Below are positions 17,810 through 25,905 of a DNA stretch of 59,647 bases, in pieces. Position numbers and translations under genes: made by a program. The DNA comes from an uncultured Bacteroidota bacterium (lineage in GTDB: Bacteria; Bacteroidota; Bacteroidia; Chitinophagales; Chitinophagaceae), in NCBI GenBank assembly GCA_903887005.1, contig CAISOH010000007.1, positions 1 to 59,647 of the forward strand, read 5' to 3'. The stretch's first letter is position 1. The number at the start of each line of letters is the position of its first letter. The notes under the pieces are model-generated. The model had not been told where the DNA came from and did no database searches. It worked only from the letters and a program-made list of their open reading frames with translations.

Positions 17810-18205
17810 ATGAAAAAAATAATTGCAATAACTGCATTTTGTGCGCTGGTTTTACTTATTGCGCCGGGTTGTTATAAGGTAGCTACCGTTCGTTTAGACA
17901 ATTCACCTGCTATAACAAAATCAGTTAGCCTAAGTAAAGATATAGTTCCAATATTCAGCAAAAACTGCGCATTATCAGGTTGCCATAGTTCTGGCGGGCA
18001 TGTACCGGACTTATCTGTAAATGATGCGTATAATTCGTTGATTAAGGGTAAATATATTGATATATCCAGCCCTTCGAATAGTGCACTTTATTTATGGTTA
18101 ACCGGTAAAAAGGCGGAATCCATGCCCCTGGGCTCCAGTAATAATCCATCAGACATAAATGCACTTACCCTTGCATGGATAACACAAGGTGCAAACAATA
18201 ACTAA
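17810..18205 (+). CDS. Cytochrome c-like lipoprotein with CX4CH motif
   Basis: The 131-residue protein has a lipoprotein signal ending IAPGC. A small domain follows with PIFSKNCALSGCHSSGG, a C53-x4-C58-H59 motif in place of CxxCH. A C-terminal MPLG and W.TQGA pattern is typical of Bacteroidota anaerobic-type cytochrome domains. A methionine at MPLG may be the second ligand. The barrel gene starts 11 bp later, which implies tight co-expression. Heme attachment at CX4CH is inferred and needs proof. Confidence 0.75.
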   Translation: MKKIIAITAFCALVLLIAPGCYKVATVRLDNSPAITKSVSLSKDIVPIFSKNCALSGCHSSGGHVPDLSVNDAYNSLIKGKYIDISSPSNSALYLWLTGKKAESMPLGSSNNPSDINALTLAWITQGANNN

Positions 18206-18216
18206 AACTATTAAAA

Positions 18217-19143
18217 ATGAAAAAAATAAAAATAAATTTCACCGGATTTATTAGCCATACCAGCCTGGGCATTCTCACTATTTTGCTGATGATTAGCAGT
18301 GCGGCAATAGCTCAGACAGAAGGTACACAGGATACTCCTGATAATGTAAGCAAGGCAAAGAAAAGCCCGGTAAAAAATACTTTTGAAAGTAACTGGATTA
18401 TAGAGAACCAAACCGTAATGGTGCCTTCAAAAGGTACTTTGGAATTTGATATACAACATCGTTTTGGCATTGTAAACAATGGGTTTAACGATTTTTACGG
18501 AATGTTTGCACCTGCCAATATCCGGTTAGGTCTTGAATATGTGCCGGTTAAAAATCTGCAATTAGGAACAGGCCTTTGCAAAGACAGGAACCAGCTGGAT
18601 TTCAATGGTAAATATGCTATTGCAAAACAGACAACAGGAGCTATGCCCGTCAGCATCACCTATTATGCCAATATGGTAATAGACCTGCGTGATAAATCAA
18701 ATTTCGTTAAATATGGAGACAGAATATCTTATTTTAACCAGTTGATGATTGCAAGAAAGGTAACCGATAAATTTTCTGTCCAGGCTGCCATCAGTGTGTC
18801 GCATTTCAATAATGTTCAGGGATATATAGATTCAGAAGGCGTTGTAAGGAATACAGTAAAAAATGATCAGTTTACTTTGTCATTCATGGGTAGGTATAAG
18901 TTGTCGGAAAAAATGGCAATTCTTGCGGATTACGATCAGCCGCTGACCCAGAATGTAACCAACAATCCACATCCGAACCTTTCACTTGCCCTCGAAATCA
19001 CTACCAGCTCACATTGCTTCCAGGTACTTGCAGGAAACAGCCAGTTCATACTTCCGCAGAACAATGCGTTGTACAACCAGAATGATTATAAAAAAGGGCA
19101 ATTCCTGATAGGGTTTAACATGACCAAATTGTGGAGTTTTTAA
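18217..19143 (+). CDS. DUF5777 family beta-barrel protein
   Basis: The 308-residue protein has a signal peptide ending AIAQ. An N-terminal segment FESNWIIENQTVMVPSKGTLEFDIQHRFG and strands alternating with turns follow; this fits the DUF5777 family as remembered. It ends in phenylalanine (TKLWSF), as expected for an outer-membrane barrel. The family is frequently found beside c-type cytochromes in Bacteroidota. Here it lies between two cytochrome genes (11 bp before, 44 bp after), suggesting a role with heme proteins at the outer membrane. It is smaller than known metal-reducing porins (MtrB), so it may be a scaffold and not a sheath. Confidence 0.75.
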   Translation: MKKIKINFTGFISHTSLGILTILLMISSAAIAQTEGTQDTPDNVSKAKKSPVKNTFESNWIIENQTVMVPSKGTLEFDIQHRFGIVNNGFNDFYGMFAPANIRLGLEYVPVKNLQLGTGLCKDRNQLDFNGKYAIAKQTTGAMPVSITYYANMVIDLRDKSNFVKYGDRISYFNQLMIARKVTDKFSVQAAISVSHFNNVQGYIDSEGVVRNTVKNDQFTLSFMGRYKLSEKMAILADYDQPLTQNVTNNPHPNLSLALEITTSSHCFQVLAGNSQFILPQNNALYNQNDYKKGQFLIGFNMTKLWSF

Positions 19144-19187
19144 TACGGAAATACCTTTCTTGATTTTTAACCAAAAAACAAATAAAC

Positions 19188-19583
19188 ATGAGAAAAACAA
19201 TTTTCTTAAGCGCTATAACAGGTGTTGCTGTGTTGTGCTTTGCCTTTGTGCCGGATAAAAAACCATGGAATGCTCCGGCAGCCGCCGCTTCCAAAGCCAA
19301 CCCGCAAAAAGGCGCAGAGTCCATCAGCAATGGTAAAGCTTTGTATGCAAAACATTGCCAGTCGTGCCACGGTAAGACCGGCATGGGCGATGGTACAAAA
19401 GCTTCCGAACTAAAAACGGAGCCGGGCGATTTTTCTAAAGCAGCATTTCAATCCCAATCGGACGGTTCTGTTTTTTATAAAATATCAGAAGGCAGGGATG
19501 ATATGCCAAGTTTTAAGAAAAAAATGCCTGATGCCAACGATATCTGGGATGTAGTGAACTTTGTAAGAACATTGAAAAAATAA
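19188..19583 (+). CDS. Periplasmic class I cytochrome c
   Basis: The 131-residue protein has a hydrophobic export signal (MRKTIFLSAITGVAVLCFAF). A single canonical heme site, KHCQSCHGKTGMGDG, is near residue 65, and DDMPSFKKKM gives the likely methionine ligand. The C-terminal helix reads DIWDVVNFVRTLKK. It is a typical small electron carrier. It ends the first half of the redox cluster and is followed by a 45-bp palindrome. Confidence 0.9.
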   Translation: MRKTIFLSAITGVAVLCFAFVPDKKPWNAPAAAASKANPQKGAESISNGKALYAKHCQSCHGKTGMGDGTKASELKTEPGDFSKAAFQSQSDGSVFYKISEGRDDMPSFKKKMPDANDIWDVVNFVRTLKK

Positions 19584-19609
19584 TGCCCGGTAACTTGTAT
19601 TTAATAGAT

Positions 19610-19654
19610 GTCCCCAGATGTCCCACACCTTGAAGGTGTGGGACATCTGGGGAC
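19610..19654. repeat. 45-bp perfect palindrome in the redox cluster
   Basis: Two 22-base arms, GTCCCCAGATGTCCCACACC plus TT and its exact complement, flank a single central base. It has no T-run on either strand. The shape is that of a REP/cruciform element. It lies 27 bp after the cytochrome c stop and may stabilise or end the upstream transcript. Confidence 0.9.
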
Positions 19655-19725
19655 GCTGCTATCTGAACTAATCCATCCCCGGGTGCAAAATATATGTTGC
19701 CAAAACAAACAAAATCAAGGCTATT

Positions 19726-19959
19726 ATGCAAGACAAAGAACATAAAGTAACGCGCAGAAAATTTGCAGGCTGGTTAGGCGTTTTATCACTGTTTACCATG
19801 GCAGGCGCCGCATTGATGCCATGGAAAAATAAAAAAACCAAAACGGTAAAGATGCTTACCTGGGACGGAAAACTGGTAGAAATTGATGCATCTTTATTAG
19901 CCTCCGGCAGTAAGAAAATATCTGATAAGGACCTTCAGAATTGGGTAAAAACCAAATAG
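19726..19959 (+). CDS. Small twin-arginine signal protein of the redox cluster
   Basis: The 77-residue protein starts with a basic stretch containing RRKFAGWLGVLSLFTMAGA, which fits a twin-arginine signal or signal-anchor. The mature part has about 45 residues and no cysteine. It carries VKMLTWDGKLVEIDASLL, which aligns with VKLLSVDGEVIEVDKAFL in the next gene's product (8 of 18 identical, most others conservative). The shared segment suggests a small module common to the cluster. The function is not recognised. It lies 30 bp before the Fe-S gene. Confidence 0.7.
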   Translation: MQDKEHKVTRRKFAGWLGVLSLFTMAGAALMPWKNKKTKTVKMLTWDGKLVEIDASLLASGSKKISDKDLQNWVKTK

Positions 19960-19989
19960 CTATTTGTTCTGTTTTAATAAAATTTATCC

Positions 19990-20919
19990 ATGGATACGAC
20001 CAGCACTTCACGGAAAGCGTTTCTTTCCTCAATAATAACAACCGGCCTGGCCCTTGCAGGATGTGCTCCCAAAAAGGATCCATTTGAACTGGCGGCAGGT
20101 GAGCATGCAAAGGCAAGCGGTGAAAAGGTAAAACTTTTATCGGTGGACGGAGAAGTGATTGAAGTGGACAAGGCTTTTCTAAGGCCGGTCCCGGAAATGC
20201 CAGCCGTTTCAAACAGCGAAGAAAGACGTGGTATTCCCGGGAAAAAGTTTGTGATGGTCATAGACCTTTCCAGGTGTAAAAATCTCAGGTTTTGCGAGAA
20301 AGCCTGCAATCATGCGCATCATTTGCACACCGGCCTCAACTGGTTAAAAGTGTATCCGATGGATGAGGCGGAGCATACAGCCCCTTACTGGGAGCCTACT
20401 ATGTGTATGCACTGCGATGAACCGCCCTGTGTAAAAGTTTGCCCTGTTGACGCAACCTTTAAAAGACAGGACGGATTAGTGCTTATTGACAGCGACCGCT
20501 GTATAGGGTGCAGGTTTTGTATGGCTGCCTGTCCATATTCAGCAAGGGTTTTTAACTGGGAAAAACCAGATACACTTACAGCTGAAGAGGTGTGCCAGCC
20601 CTATTCCTGTGAAACCAGTGTGCCGCAAAAGGTTGGTACCGTAGGCAAGTGTGATTTTTGTCCGGACATGGCCCGTAAAGGAGAATTACCTCATTGCGTA
20701 TCAGCCTGCCCTAACGGGGTTTACTTTTTCGGGGATTTGAATGAAGACAGCGTTACCAATGGCGCAGAAACATTCCGGTTCAGCGAACTGATAAGGGACA
20801 AGGCAGGATACCGGCTAATGGACGACCTTGGCACAAAACCAAGCGTATATTATCTGCCGCCGGTAGCCAGGAATTTCCCGTTTGAGAAAGGACTTGAAAA
20901 TGATAATGAAAAAAGTTGA
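19990..20919 (+). CDS. 4Fe-4S ferredoxin-type electron-transfer protein (NrfC/PsrB/TtrB-like)
   Basis: The 309-residue protein has an SRKAFLSSIITTGLALAGC signal, resembling a lipoprotein or weak Tat signal. Four cysteine clusters typical of four [4Fe-4S] centres follow: CKNLRFCEKAC, CMHCDEPPCVKVCP, CIGCRFCMAACP and CDFCPDMARKGELPHCVSACP. Such proteins pass electrons between an NrfD-type membrane subunit and a catalytic subunit; here NrfD follows 50 bp later, but no molybdenum subunit is present. An N-terminal segment (VKLLSVDGEVIEVDKAFL) is shared with the preceding small protein. The substrate oxidised or reduced is unknown. Confidence 0.85.
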   Translation: MDTTSTSRKAFLSSIITTGLALAGCAPKKDPFELAAGEHAKASGEKVKLLSVDGEVIEVDKAFLRPVPEMPAVSNSEERRGIPGKKFVMVIDLSRCKNLRFCEKACNHAHHLHTGLNWLKVYPMDEAEHTAPYWEPTMCMHCDEPPCVKVCPVDATFKRQDGLVLIDSDRCIGCRFCMAACPYSARVFNWEKPDTLTAEEVCQPYSCETSVPQKVGTVGKCDFCPDMARKGELPHCVSACPNGVYFFGDLNEDSVTNGAETFRFSELIRDKAGYRLMDDLGTKPSVYYLPPVARNFPFEKGLENDNEKS

Positions 20920-20969
20920 TCATTTGAATGAAATATGATTGTAGCTTAGCATTGCTAAAGTGATGGGAA

Positions 20970-22274
20970 ATGAAAAAAACAGTTTTAACAGACGAACAGA
21001 TTATCAGCGACCTCCTGCCTAAAAAATTCGGGAAATGGGGAATGGCATGGACAGGTGTATTGGTGGTTATTTGCCTCCTAGGCATGTTTGCTTATTATCG
21101 TCAGTTAAGATATGGATTGATAGTAACATCCATGAGGGATTATGCCTCCTGGGGAATATACATTTCCAATTTCGTTTTTTTTGTGGCTATCAGCCTCGTA
21201 GGCTCTCTGATCACTGCGGTGTTGCGGTTAACCGGTGTGCGCTGGAGTACGCCATTAACGCGTATCGCAGAGATAATAGCAGTTTCTGCAATTACTTTTG
21301 GCGCCATCATTATTATTGTTGATATGGGCCGTCCTGAACGGTTTTACTATTTATTTTTATATGGCCGTCTCCAGTCGCCGATTATCTGGGATGTAACGGT
21401 TATTACTACGTACTTTTTTATCAGTGTGTTGCTGCTCTATATACCGCTATTGCCGGATATGAAAATATTGCTGGCCGGTAAAGAAAAAAAAGGAATTTAC
21501 AGATTTTACAGTTTCTTAGGTTCTTTCTGGAAAGGGACCCATATGCAATACCGGATCAGCAAAAGGGCCATCAATATTCTCTGTATCACCATTGTTCCGG
21601 TAGCGTTTAGTATCCATACGGTTACCTCCTGGTTATTTGCGACAACCTACCGGCCGGGATGGGATAGTTCCAATTTTGGCGCATATTTCATTTCCGGTGC
21701 ATTTTTAGTAGGCGCGGGCGCCGTGAGCGCTGCCATGTATGTATTCCGCCGGTTTTATAAGCTGGAGAATTACATTACCCCTGAGCACTTTGATAAAATG
21801 GGCAAAATAGTAGTGATGTTAGGTCTGTTATACCTTTACTTTAATGTGAATGAATACCTCATCCCCTATTTTAAAATGAAGAAGTCTGAAGAAGCTTTTC
21901 TGAATGGTTTATTTGTCGGGGAATTTGCACCGCTTTTCTGGTCGGCCATTTTTGGCGGAATGATCATTCCCATGATCATATTGTTGTTTCCCCGCGGACG
22001 GACTCCATATCCTATGTTTATTTGCGGAACAATGATCGTGGTAGGTGCATGGTTTAAAAGATACCTGATCGTAACTCCTACATTACTGCACCCGTTTTTA
22101 CCCATGCATAATGTTCCGGAAAGTTACAAGCATTATTTCCCAAGCTGGGAGGAGTGGGCAATTGCCTTCGGCTCGCTTGCCGGTGCGCTTTTGGTGATCA
22201 CAATTTTCGTAAGGATTTTCCCGATAATACCCATCCAGGAAACTTTAACAGAGCACCATCAAAAGGAACTTTGA
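20970..22274 (+). CDS. NrfD/PsrC-type integral membrane quinol-interacting subunit
   Basis: The 434-residue protein has about ten hydrophobic segments. The NrfD family pattern is clear: YASWGIYISNFVFFVAIS near the first helices, IVDMGRPERFYYLFLYGRLQSPIIWD in the loop after the third helix, and VTSWLFATTYRPGWDSSNFGAYF mid-protein. NrfD/PsrC subunits exchange electrons with quinones and, with a FeS partner, form the membrane half of PSR-like complexes or alternative complex III. It lies directly after the FeS gene. The missing catalytic subunit may be encoded elsewhere. Confidence 0.9.
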   Translation: MKKTVLTDEQIISDLLPKKFGKWGMAWTGVLVVICLLGMFAYYRQLRYGLIVTSMRDYASWGIYISNFVFFVAISLVGSLITAVLRLTGVRWSTPLTRIAEIIAVSAITFGAIIIIVDMGRPERFYYLFLYGRLQSPIIWDVTVITTYFFISVLLLYIPLLPDMKILLAGKEKKGIYRFYSFLGSFWKGTHMQYRISKRAINILCITIVPVAFSIHTVTSWLFATTYRPGWDSSNFGAYFISGAFLVGAGAVSAAMYVFRRFYKLENYITPEHFDKMGKIVVMLGLLYLYFNVNEYLIPYFKMKKSEEAFLNGLFVGEFAPLFWSAIFGGMIIPMIILLFPRGRTPYPMFICGTMIVVGAWFKRYLIVTPTLLHPFLPMHNVPESYKHYFPSWEEWAIAFGSLAGALLVITIFVRIFPIIPIQETLTEHHQKEL

Positions 22275-22617
22275 CGGCTCCCCGAGCTACGATTTTTTAT
22301 TTTTTCAGAATAATACGGTCAACAGGGAGGCGTTTAAAATATAGGCTTTAGTACTTTGAAAGCCGTCGGTGACGGAGTTTCATTATTGCTTTCGGATGCC
22401 CTTCCGGAACATCCGGAAGAACGGGGCTTTGATTGAGCTGTGCTTTGATAAGGATGAGTGCATGTGCTCAGGGGATTTCTCCGTTTCTTCGCTCTCACCT
22501 TTTACCTCCCGGCCATATCTCTTACCCGGGACATAGTGTTAATAGCCTTGATAAAAGTTCATTATTAGTGGCTATTGCTGCCTTGGTATGAGTTTTGTAG
22601 TTTAATTCGATACGAAA
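22275..22617. other. 343-bp spacer with a small hairpin
   Basis: No convincing gene is present. CTTCCGGA (22401-22408) pairs with TCCGGAAG (22412-22419) without a T-run. No promoter was recognised for the downstream transpeptidase gene. Confidence 0.35.
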
Positions 22618-23538
22618 GTGAAATATTTTATATGCATAATATGGTTCTTTTTTGAAGCGTTTATCGCCGGGGCTCAGAATGTTGTTGACCAGGACGCCAT
22701 ACGGAAGGTTGTGGAGCACCAGCAGGGGGACATCAGCAGCGTGCAAAAAGTAAGCTGGCAACGCTACACATTCATGGGCGACGGAAAGCGGCGCAATAAA
22801 CAGGCTATAGCGCAATTTCAACAACATTTAGATTCCATAACGGGGGCTTATGAACCGGAACAAAAAATGCAAATCGTGGAATTAGCCAACAGGCAACGCC
22901 TGAACGCGCTCGATAAACAAATGGAGATATTGGTTCCAACCTCTTTCCCCGAAGATTACAGAGCGTATTCGCCCTATCCATATTATTATTCCACCGCGGC
23001 TACTATGCCAAAGTTGTTTGTGATTGACAAATACACACAGACCTTCGGGGCCTATGAATATGGCAAATTAGTTCATTGGGGTCTCCTTTCTACAGGGCGG
23101 CATAATGAAGCCACTCCGCCGGGCCGCTACAATTTCAACTGGAAAACCTATTTCAAGTTATCGAACGCGGCCCCTGCAGGGGAAGAATGGAGGCTGTTCT
23201 GGGTTTATAATTTTTACGCCAAAATAGGAATTCACGTCCATCAGTACCGGTTGCCGATTAATGTTCCGGCGTCTCACGGTTGCGTGAGGACTGCCAGGCC
23301 AGACGCGGAATGGAATTACAATTGGGCGAATGGCTGGATAAAGGATAAGCGCGGCAAACTGATCAGGAACGGCACGCCGGTAATGGTCATTCGGGAAAAT
23401 CCTCCTGGCCACGCTGCACACTGGGAGTTTCAACCTGCCGGAGAAGTCCGTTCTCTCGTTAAGTTGCCTGAAAATTTTGAACAAATACGGCTGGGAAGCG
23501 CCGAACAACAGGCAGCGCCCTGGGCAAGCGGGTGGTGA
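22618..23538 (+). CDS. L,D-transpeptidase (YkuD family) secreted protein
   Basis: The 306-residue protein starts at GTG and has a signal peptide ending IAGAQ. A YkuD catalytic domain (about 130-245) contains KLFVIDKYTQTFGAYEYGK, the conserved HVHQ and the active-site motif SHGCVR (nucleophile Cys). YkuD enzymes cross-link or anchor peptidoglycan by making L,D bonds. The N-terminal 100 residues are of unknown role. No other cell-wall gene adjoins. A GTG start is preferred because the signal peptide begins directly after it. Confidence 0.85.
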   Translation: MKYFICIIWFFFEAFIAGAQNVVDQDAIRKVVEHQQGDISSVQKVSWQRYTFMGDGKRRNKQAIAQFQQHLDSITGAYEPEQKMQIVELANRQRLNALDKQMEILVPTSFPEDYRAYSPYPYYYSTAATMPKLFVIDKYTQTFGAYEYGKLVHWGLLSTGRHNEATPPGRYNFNWKTYFKLSNAAPAGEEWRLFWVYNFYAKIGIHVHQYRLPINVPASHGCVRTARPDAEWNYNWANGWIKDKRGKLIRNGTPVMVIRENPPGHAAHWEFQPAGEVRSLVKLPENFEQIRLGSAEQQAAPWASGW

Positions 23539-23583
23539 CTGTGAGAATTGAGTAGCATTATTTCATCTATTCACTCTTTTGGC

Positions 23584-23591
23584 TACCTTTG
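23584..23591 (+). promoter_or_regulatory. -7 element of the NHL/Ig protein gene
   Basis: TACCTTTG matches TAnnTTTG and lies about 70 bp before the preferred ATG at 23662. No good -33 box is seen. Confidence 0.35.
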
Positions 23592-23661
23592 TGTTGATTG
23601 ATTCGGAAAGCCTCAGTACGAGCGGGGTTTGTGCTTGTGTATTACTCACGCATTAACTTAT

Positions 23662-25641
23662 ATGAAAAGCATATTCCTTTTTTTGTTCCTTTTGCCGTTT
23701 GCAGCACAGGCCCAGATCATTACTACTATAGCCGGCGGCACTGCAACCGGGTTTGCCGGAGATGGCGGCCCTGCCTCATCCGCATTATTTTCGGCATTAA
23801 GAGGCATCGCCATTGACGGAAGGGGAAACGTCTTTGTGGCCGATGCAGGTAACCATCGTGTCCGCAGGATCGACGCCAATGGGATAGTAACCACTGTTGC
23901 AGGTAATGGCACTGTCGGCTACGGCGGTGACTGGGGTCCGGCAACAGCTGCACAGTTGAACTACCCCGCCAGCCTTGCTGCAGACAGCATAGGAAATTTG
24001 TTCATCTGGGACTCTATGAGCTACATAATAAGAAGGGTAGATACTGCGGGAGTGATCAACACGGTTGCCGGGAATGGACTTTTTGGCGATACCGGAGATG
24101 GGGGCTATGCGTTCTGGGCAGCTATAGTACCGAATGGAATGGCAGTGGATAATGCAGGTAACGTGTTTATGTGCATCGGGTCCAATCACCGTCTTCGCAT
24201 GATGGATGCCGGTTTATACATTTATCACTATGCAGGTATCAACCTTGTGTCAGGCAACTCAGGAGATGGCGGCCCGGCCAATGTGGCGAAAATGTATCAT
24301 CCTATGCGCGTCGCCACCTGCCATGACGGAACGGTGCTGATAGGCGACACTTACAATAATACGGTCAGGATGGTAGATACATCAGGGAACATTCAAACCA
24401 TAGCAGGGATAGTGCCCACATATACGGGAGGTTATGACGGGGATTTCGTATGGGCTACCTCAACGAGGCTGAATATGCCGTATGGCATTGCCAAAGACCT
24501 TGCAGGCAATGTATATATAGCCGACAATGGCAATAACCGTATCCGTAAAGTAGATGGCTATGGGATAATCAGTACCATATGCGGCAATGGCACGCCATCT
24601 TTCTCGGGAGATGGCAATGCTGCAACTGACGCTACCATTAATGCCCCGACGGATGTCGCTGTTGATGCCGCCAACAACATTTATTTTTTTGACGCAGGCA
24701 ACAGCCGTGTCAGGAAAATAAGTGGAATCACCGGCAACCTGAATATTTGTACCGGTACAACGGCCACTCTAATTGATGAAGCCGTTGGCGGTATTTGGAG
24801 CAGCAGTAATACGGTCGTAGCAATTATAGGCTCAGCTACAGGAATAGTAACTGCAGCAGCAACGGGCACTACAACAATAACGTATTCAAATGCAGGTGTA
24901 ATAGCTATCGGGCAAATGACCGTCAATCCATCGCCGGGAGCCATAACCGGGGCGCACACCCTATGCGCCGGGCAAACTGATACGCTGGCCGATACGGCGG
25001 CGGGCGGCATATGGACGAGCGGAACCATCCCGGTCGCTTCCATAGACGCCGCATCAGGGATTGTTACCGGCGTCTCGGCAGGTATTGCTTTCCTGACCTA
25101 CACATTGCCTGCCGGATGCAATGCATGGGTATCTGTAACCGTCAAAACATTGCCAGCGGCAGGTACGATACACGGCACTGACATAGTATGTCCGGGAGAT
25201 TCCGTATTACTGTCCGACGCGGTGGGTGGTGGCGTGTGGAGCAGTGACGATGACCTGATAGCAACGATATCCGGCCCGGGGAATATAATTGGTGTATCGC
25301 CGGGTATTACTACCATCTCCTATACAGTAACAAATAGTTGCGGCAGTTCATCTTCCGGGATGCCGGTTACTGTGCTTGATGCCGGGTGCTTTGTTGGTGT
25401 ACCGGTTACCGCCAATAAAAATGAGCCTCCTATCATTTTCCCTGATCCGGCTGCAAATGAAATTACGGTTATCTCAAAAAATAAGATCGGGCAACTGGTA
25501 ATAAAAAACCTCCTGGGCCAAACCGTGTATTGCCATAACCACGACAGCAATAAGGCAGCAGCCTATGTAGCCGCATTGCCCGCAGGGGTTTACATTATAT
25601 TAATCAACGGCGGTATTGCTGGTAAATTTGTAAAGGAATAA
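23662..25641 (+). CDS. T9SS surface protein with NHL propeller and three Ig-like repeats
   Basis: The 659-residue protein has a signal peptide (KSIFLFLFLLPFAAQAQ). NHL units (about 20-355) follow the pattern FAGDGGPA...GNVFVADAGNHRVRRIDANGIVTTVAG. Three Ig-like units follow (about 360-590) with VCPGDSVLLSD, GG.WSSSN and G.ITG..AG, the same module found in the 12867 and 52611 proteins. The C-terminal sorting domain reads IIFPDPAANEITVI, LVIKNLLGQTVYCH, GVYIILINGG. An in-frame ATG at 23629 precedes; 23662 is chosen because it begins the signal peptide. Unlike two other NHL genes here it is intact. Confidence 0.88.
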   Translation: MKSIFLFLFLLPFAAQAQIITTIAGGTATGFAGDGGPASSALFSALRGIAIDGRGNVFVADAGNHRVRRIDANGIVTTVAGNGTVGYGGDWGPATAAQLNYPASLAADSIGNLFIWDSMSYIIRRVDTAGVINTVAGNGLFGDTGDGGYAFWAAIVPNGMAVDNAGNVFMCIGSNHRLRMMDAGLYIYHYAGINLVSGNSGDGGPANVAKMYHPMRVATCHDGTVLIGDTYNNTVRMVDTSGNIQTIAGIVPTYTGGYDGDFVWATSTRLNMPYGIAKDLAGNVYIADNGNNRIRKVDGYGIISTICGNGTPSFSGDGNAATDATINAPTDVAVDAANNIYFFDAGNSRVRKISGITGNLNICTGTTATLIDEAVGGIWSSSNTVVAIIGSATGIVTAAATGTTTITYSNAGVIAIGQMTVNPSPGAITGAHTLCAGQTDTLADTAAGGIWTSGTIPVASIDAASGIVTGVSAGIAFLTYTLPAGCNAWVSVTVKTLPAAGTIHGTDIVCPGDSVLLSDAVGGGVWSSDDDLIATISGPGNIIGVSPGITTISYTVTNSCGSSSSGMPVTVLDAGCFVGVPVTANKNEPPIIFPDPAANEITVISKNKIGQLVIKNLLGQTVYCHNHDSNKAAAYVAALPAGVYIILINGGIAGKFVKE

Positions 25642-25705
25642 AAATCTTTAGGTGCGTTTAAGGATATCATTTATGCATGATAGGCTCGGCGGGGCAAGCT
25701 TCATC

Positions 25706-25749
25706 ATAACTATCCAACTTAGTGGATTTTATTTTGTCAACGTTCCTAA
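25706..25749 (+). mobile_element. 44-bp remnant of the MITE-like element's right end
   Basis: The sequence is identical to 240-283, covering the element's right terminal repeat (TTTTATTTTGTCAACGTTCC) and the flanking TAA. The left end is missing, so this is a truncated copy or the end of a deleted insertion. The spacer around it has no gene. Confidence 0.65.
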
Positions 25750-25777
25750 CAAATTATTAATAAAGTTTAGTAAATTG

Positions 25778-25785
25778 TACTTTTG
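25778..25785 (+). promoter_or_regulatory. -7 element upstream of the FIST gene
   Basis: TACTTTTG matches TAnnTTTG. It lies about 120 bp before the FIST start and just downstream of the MITE remnant, so the insertion may have altered the promoter. Confidence 0.35.
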
Positions 25786-25905
25786 CATGGAAATCAAAGA
25801 TTTATTGTATTTATTCATAAAAGCGCAATAAATTGGGTGGTGATACTCCGGGATTTGCGAGAGGAAAGCCCGCGAAATTAGTTTATTTGTAAACGATTAA
25901 TTTTG

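Noticed and set aside
19974-20309. Minus-strand frames over the FeS gene
   Set aside because: The plus-strand gene has intact cysteine clusters; the reverse frames show no family mark.
25801-25905. Possible riboswitch or small RNA in the leader of the FIST gene (CGGGATTTGCGAGAGGAAAGCCCG)
   Set aside because: A 4-5 bp stem is visible, but no known riboswitch core could be matched.
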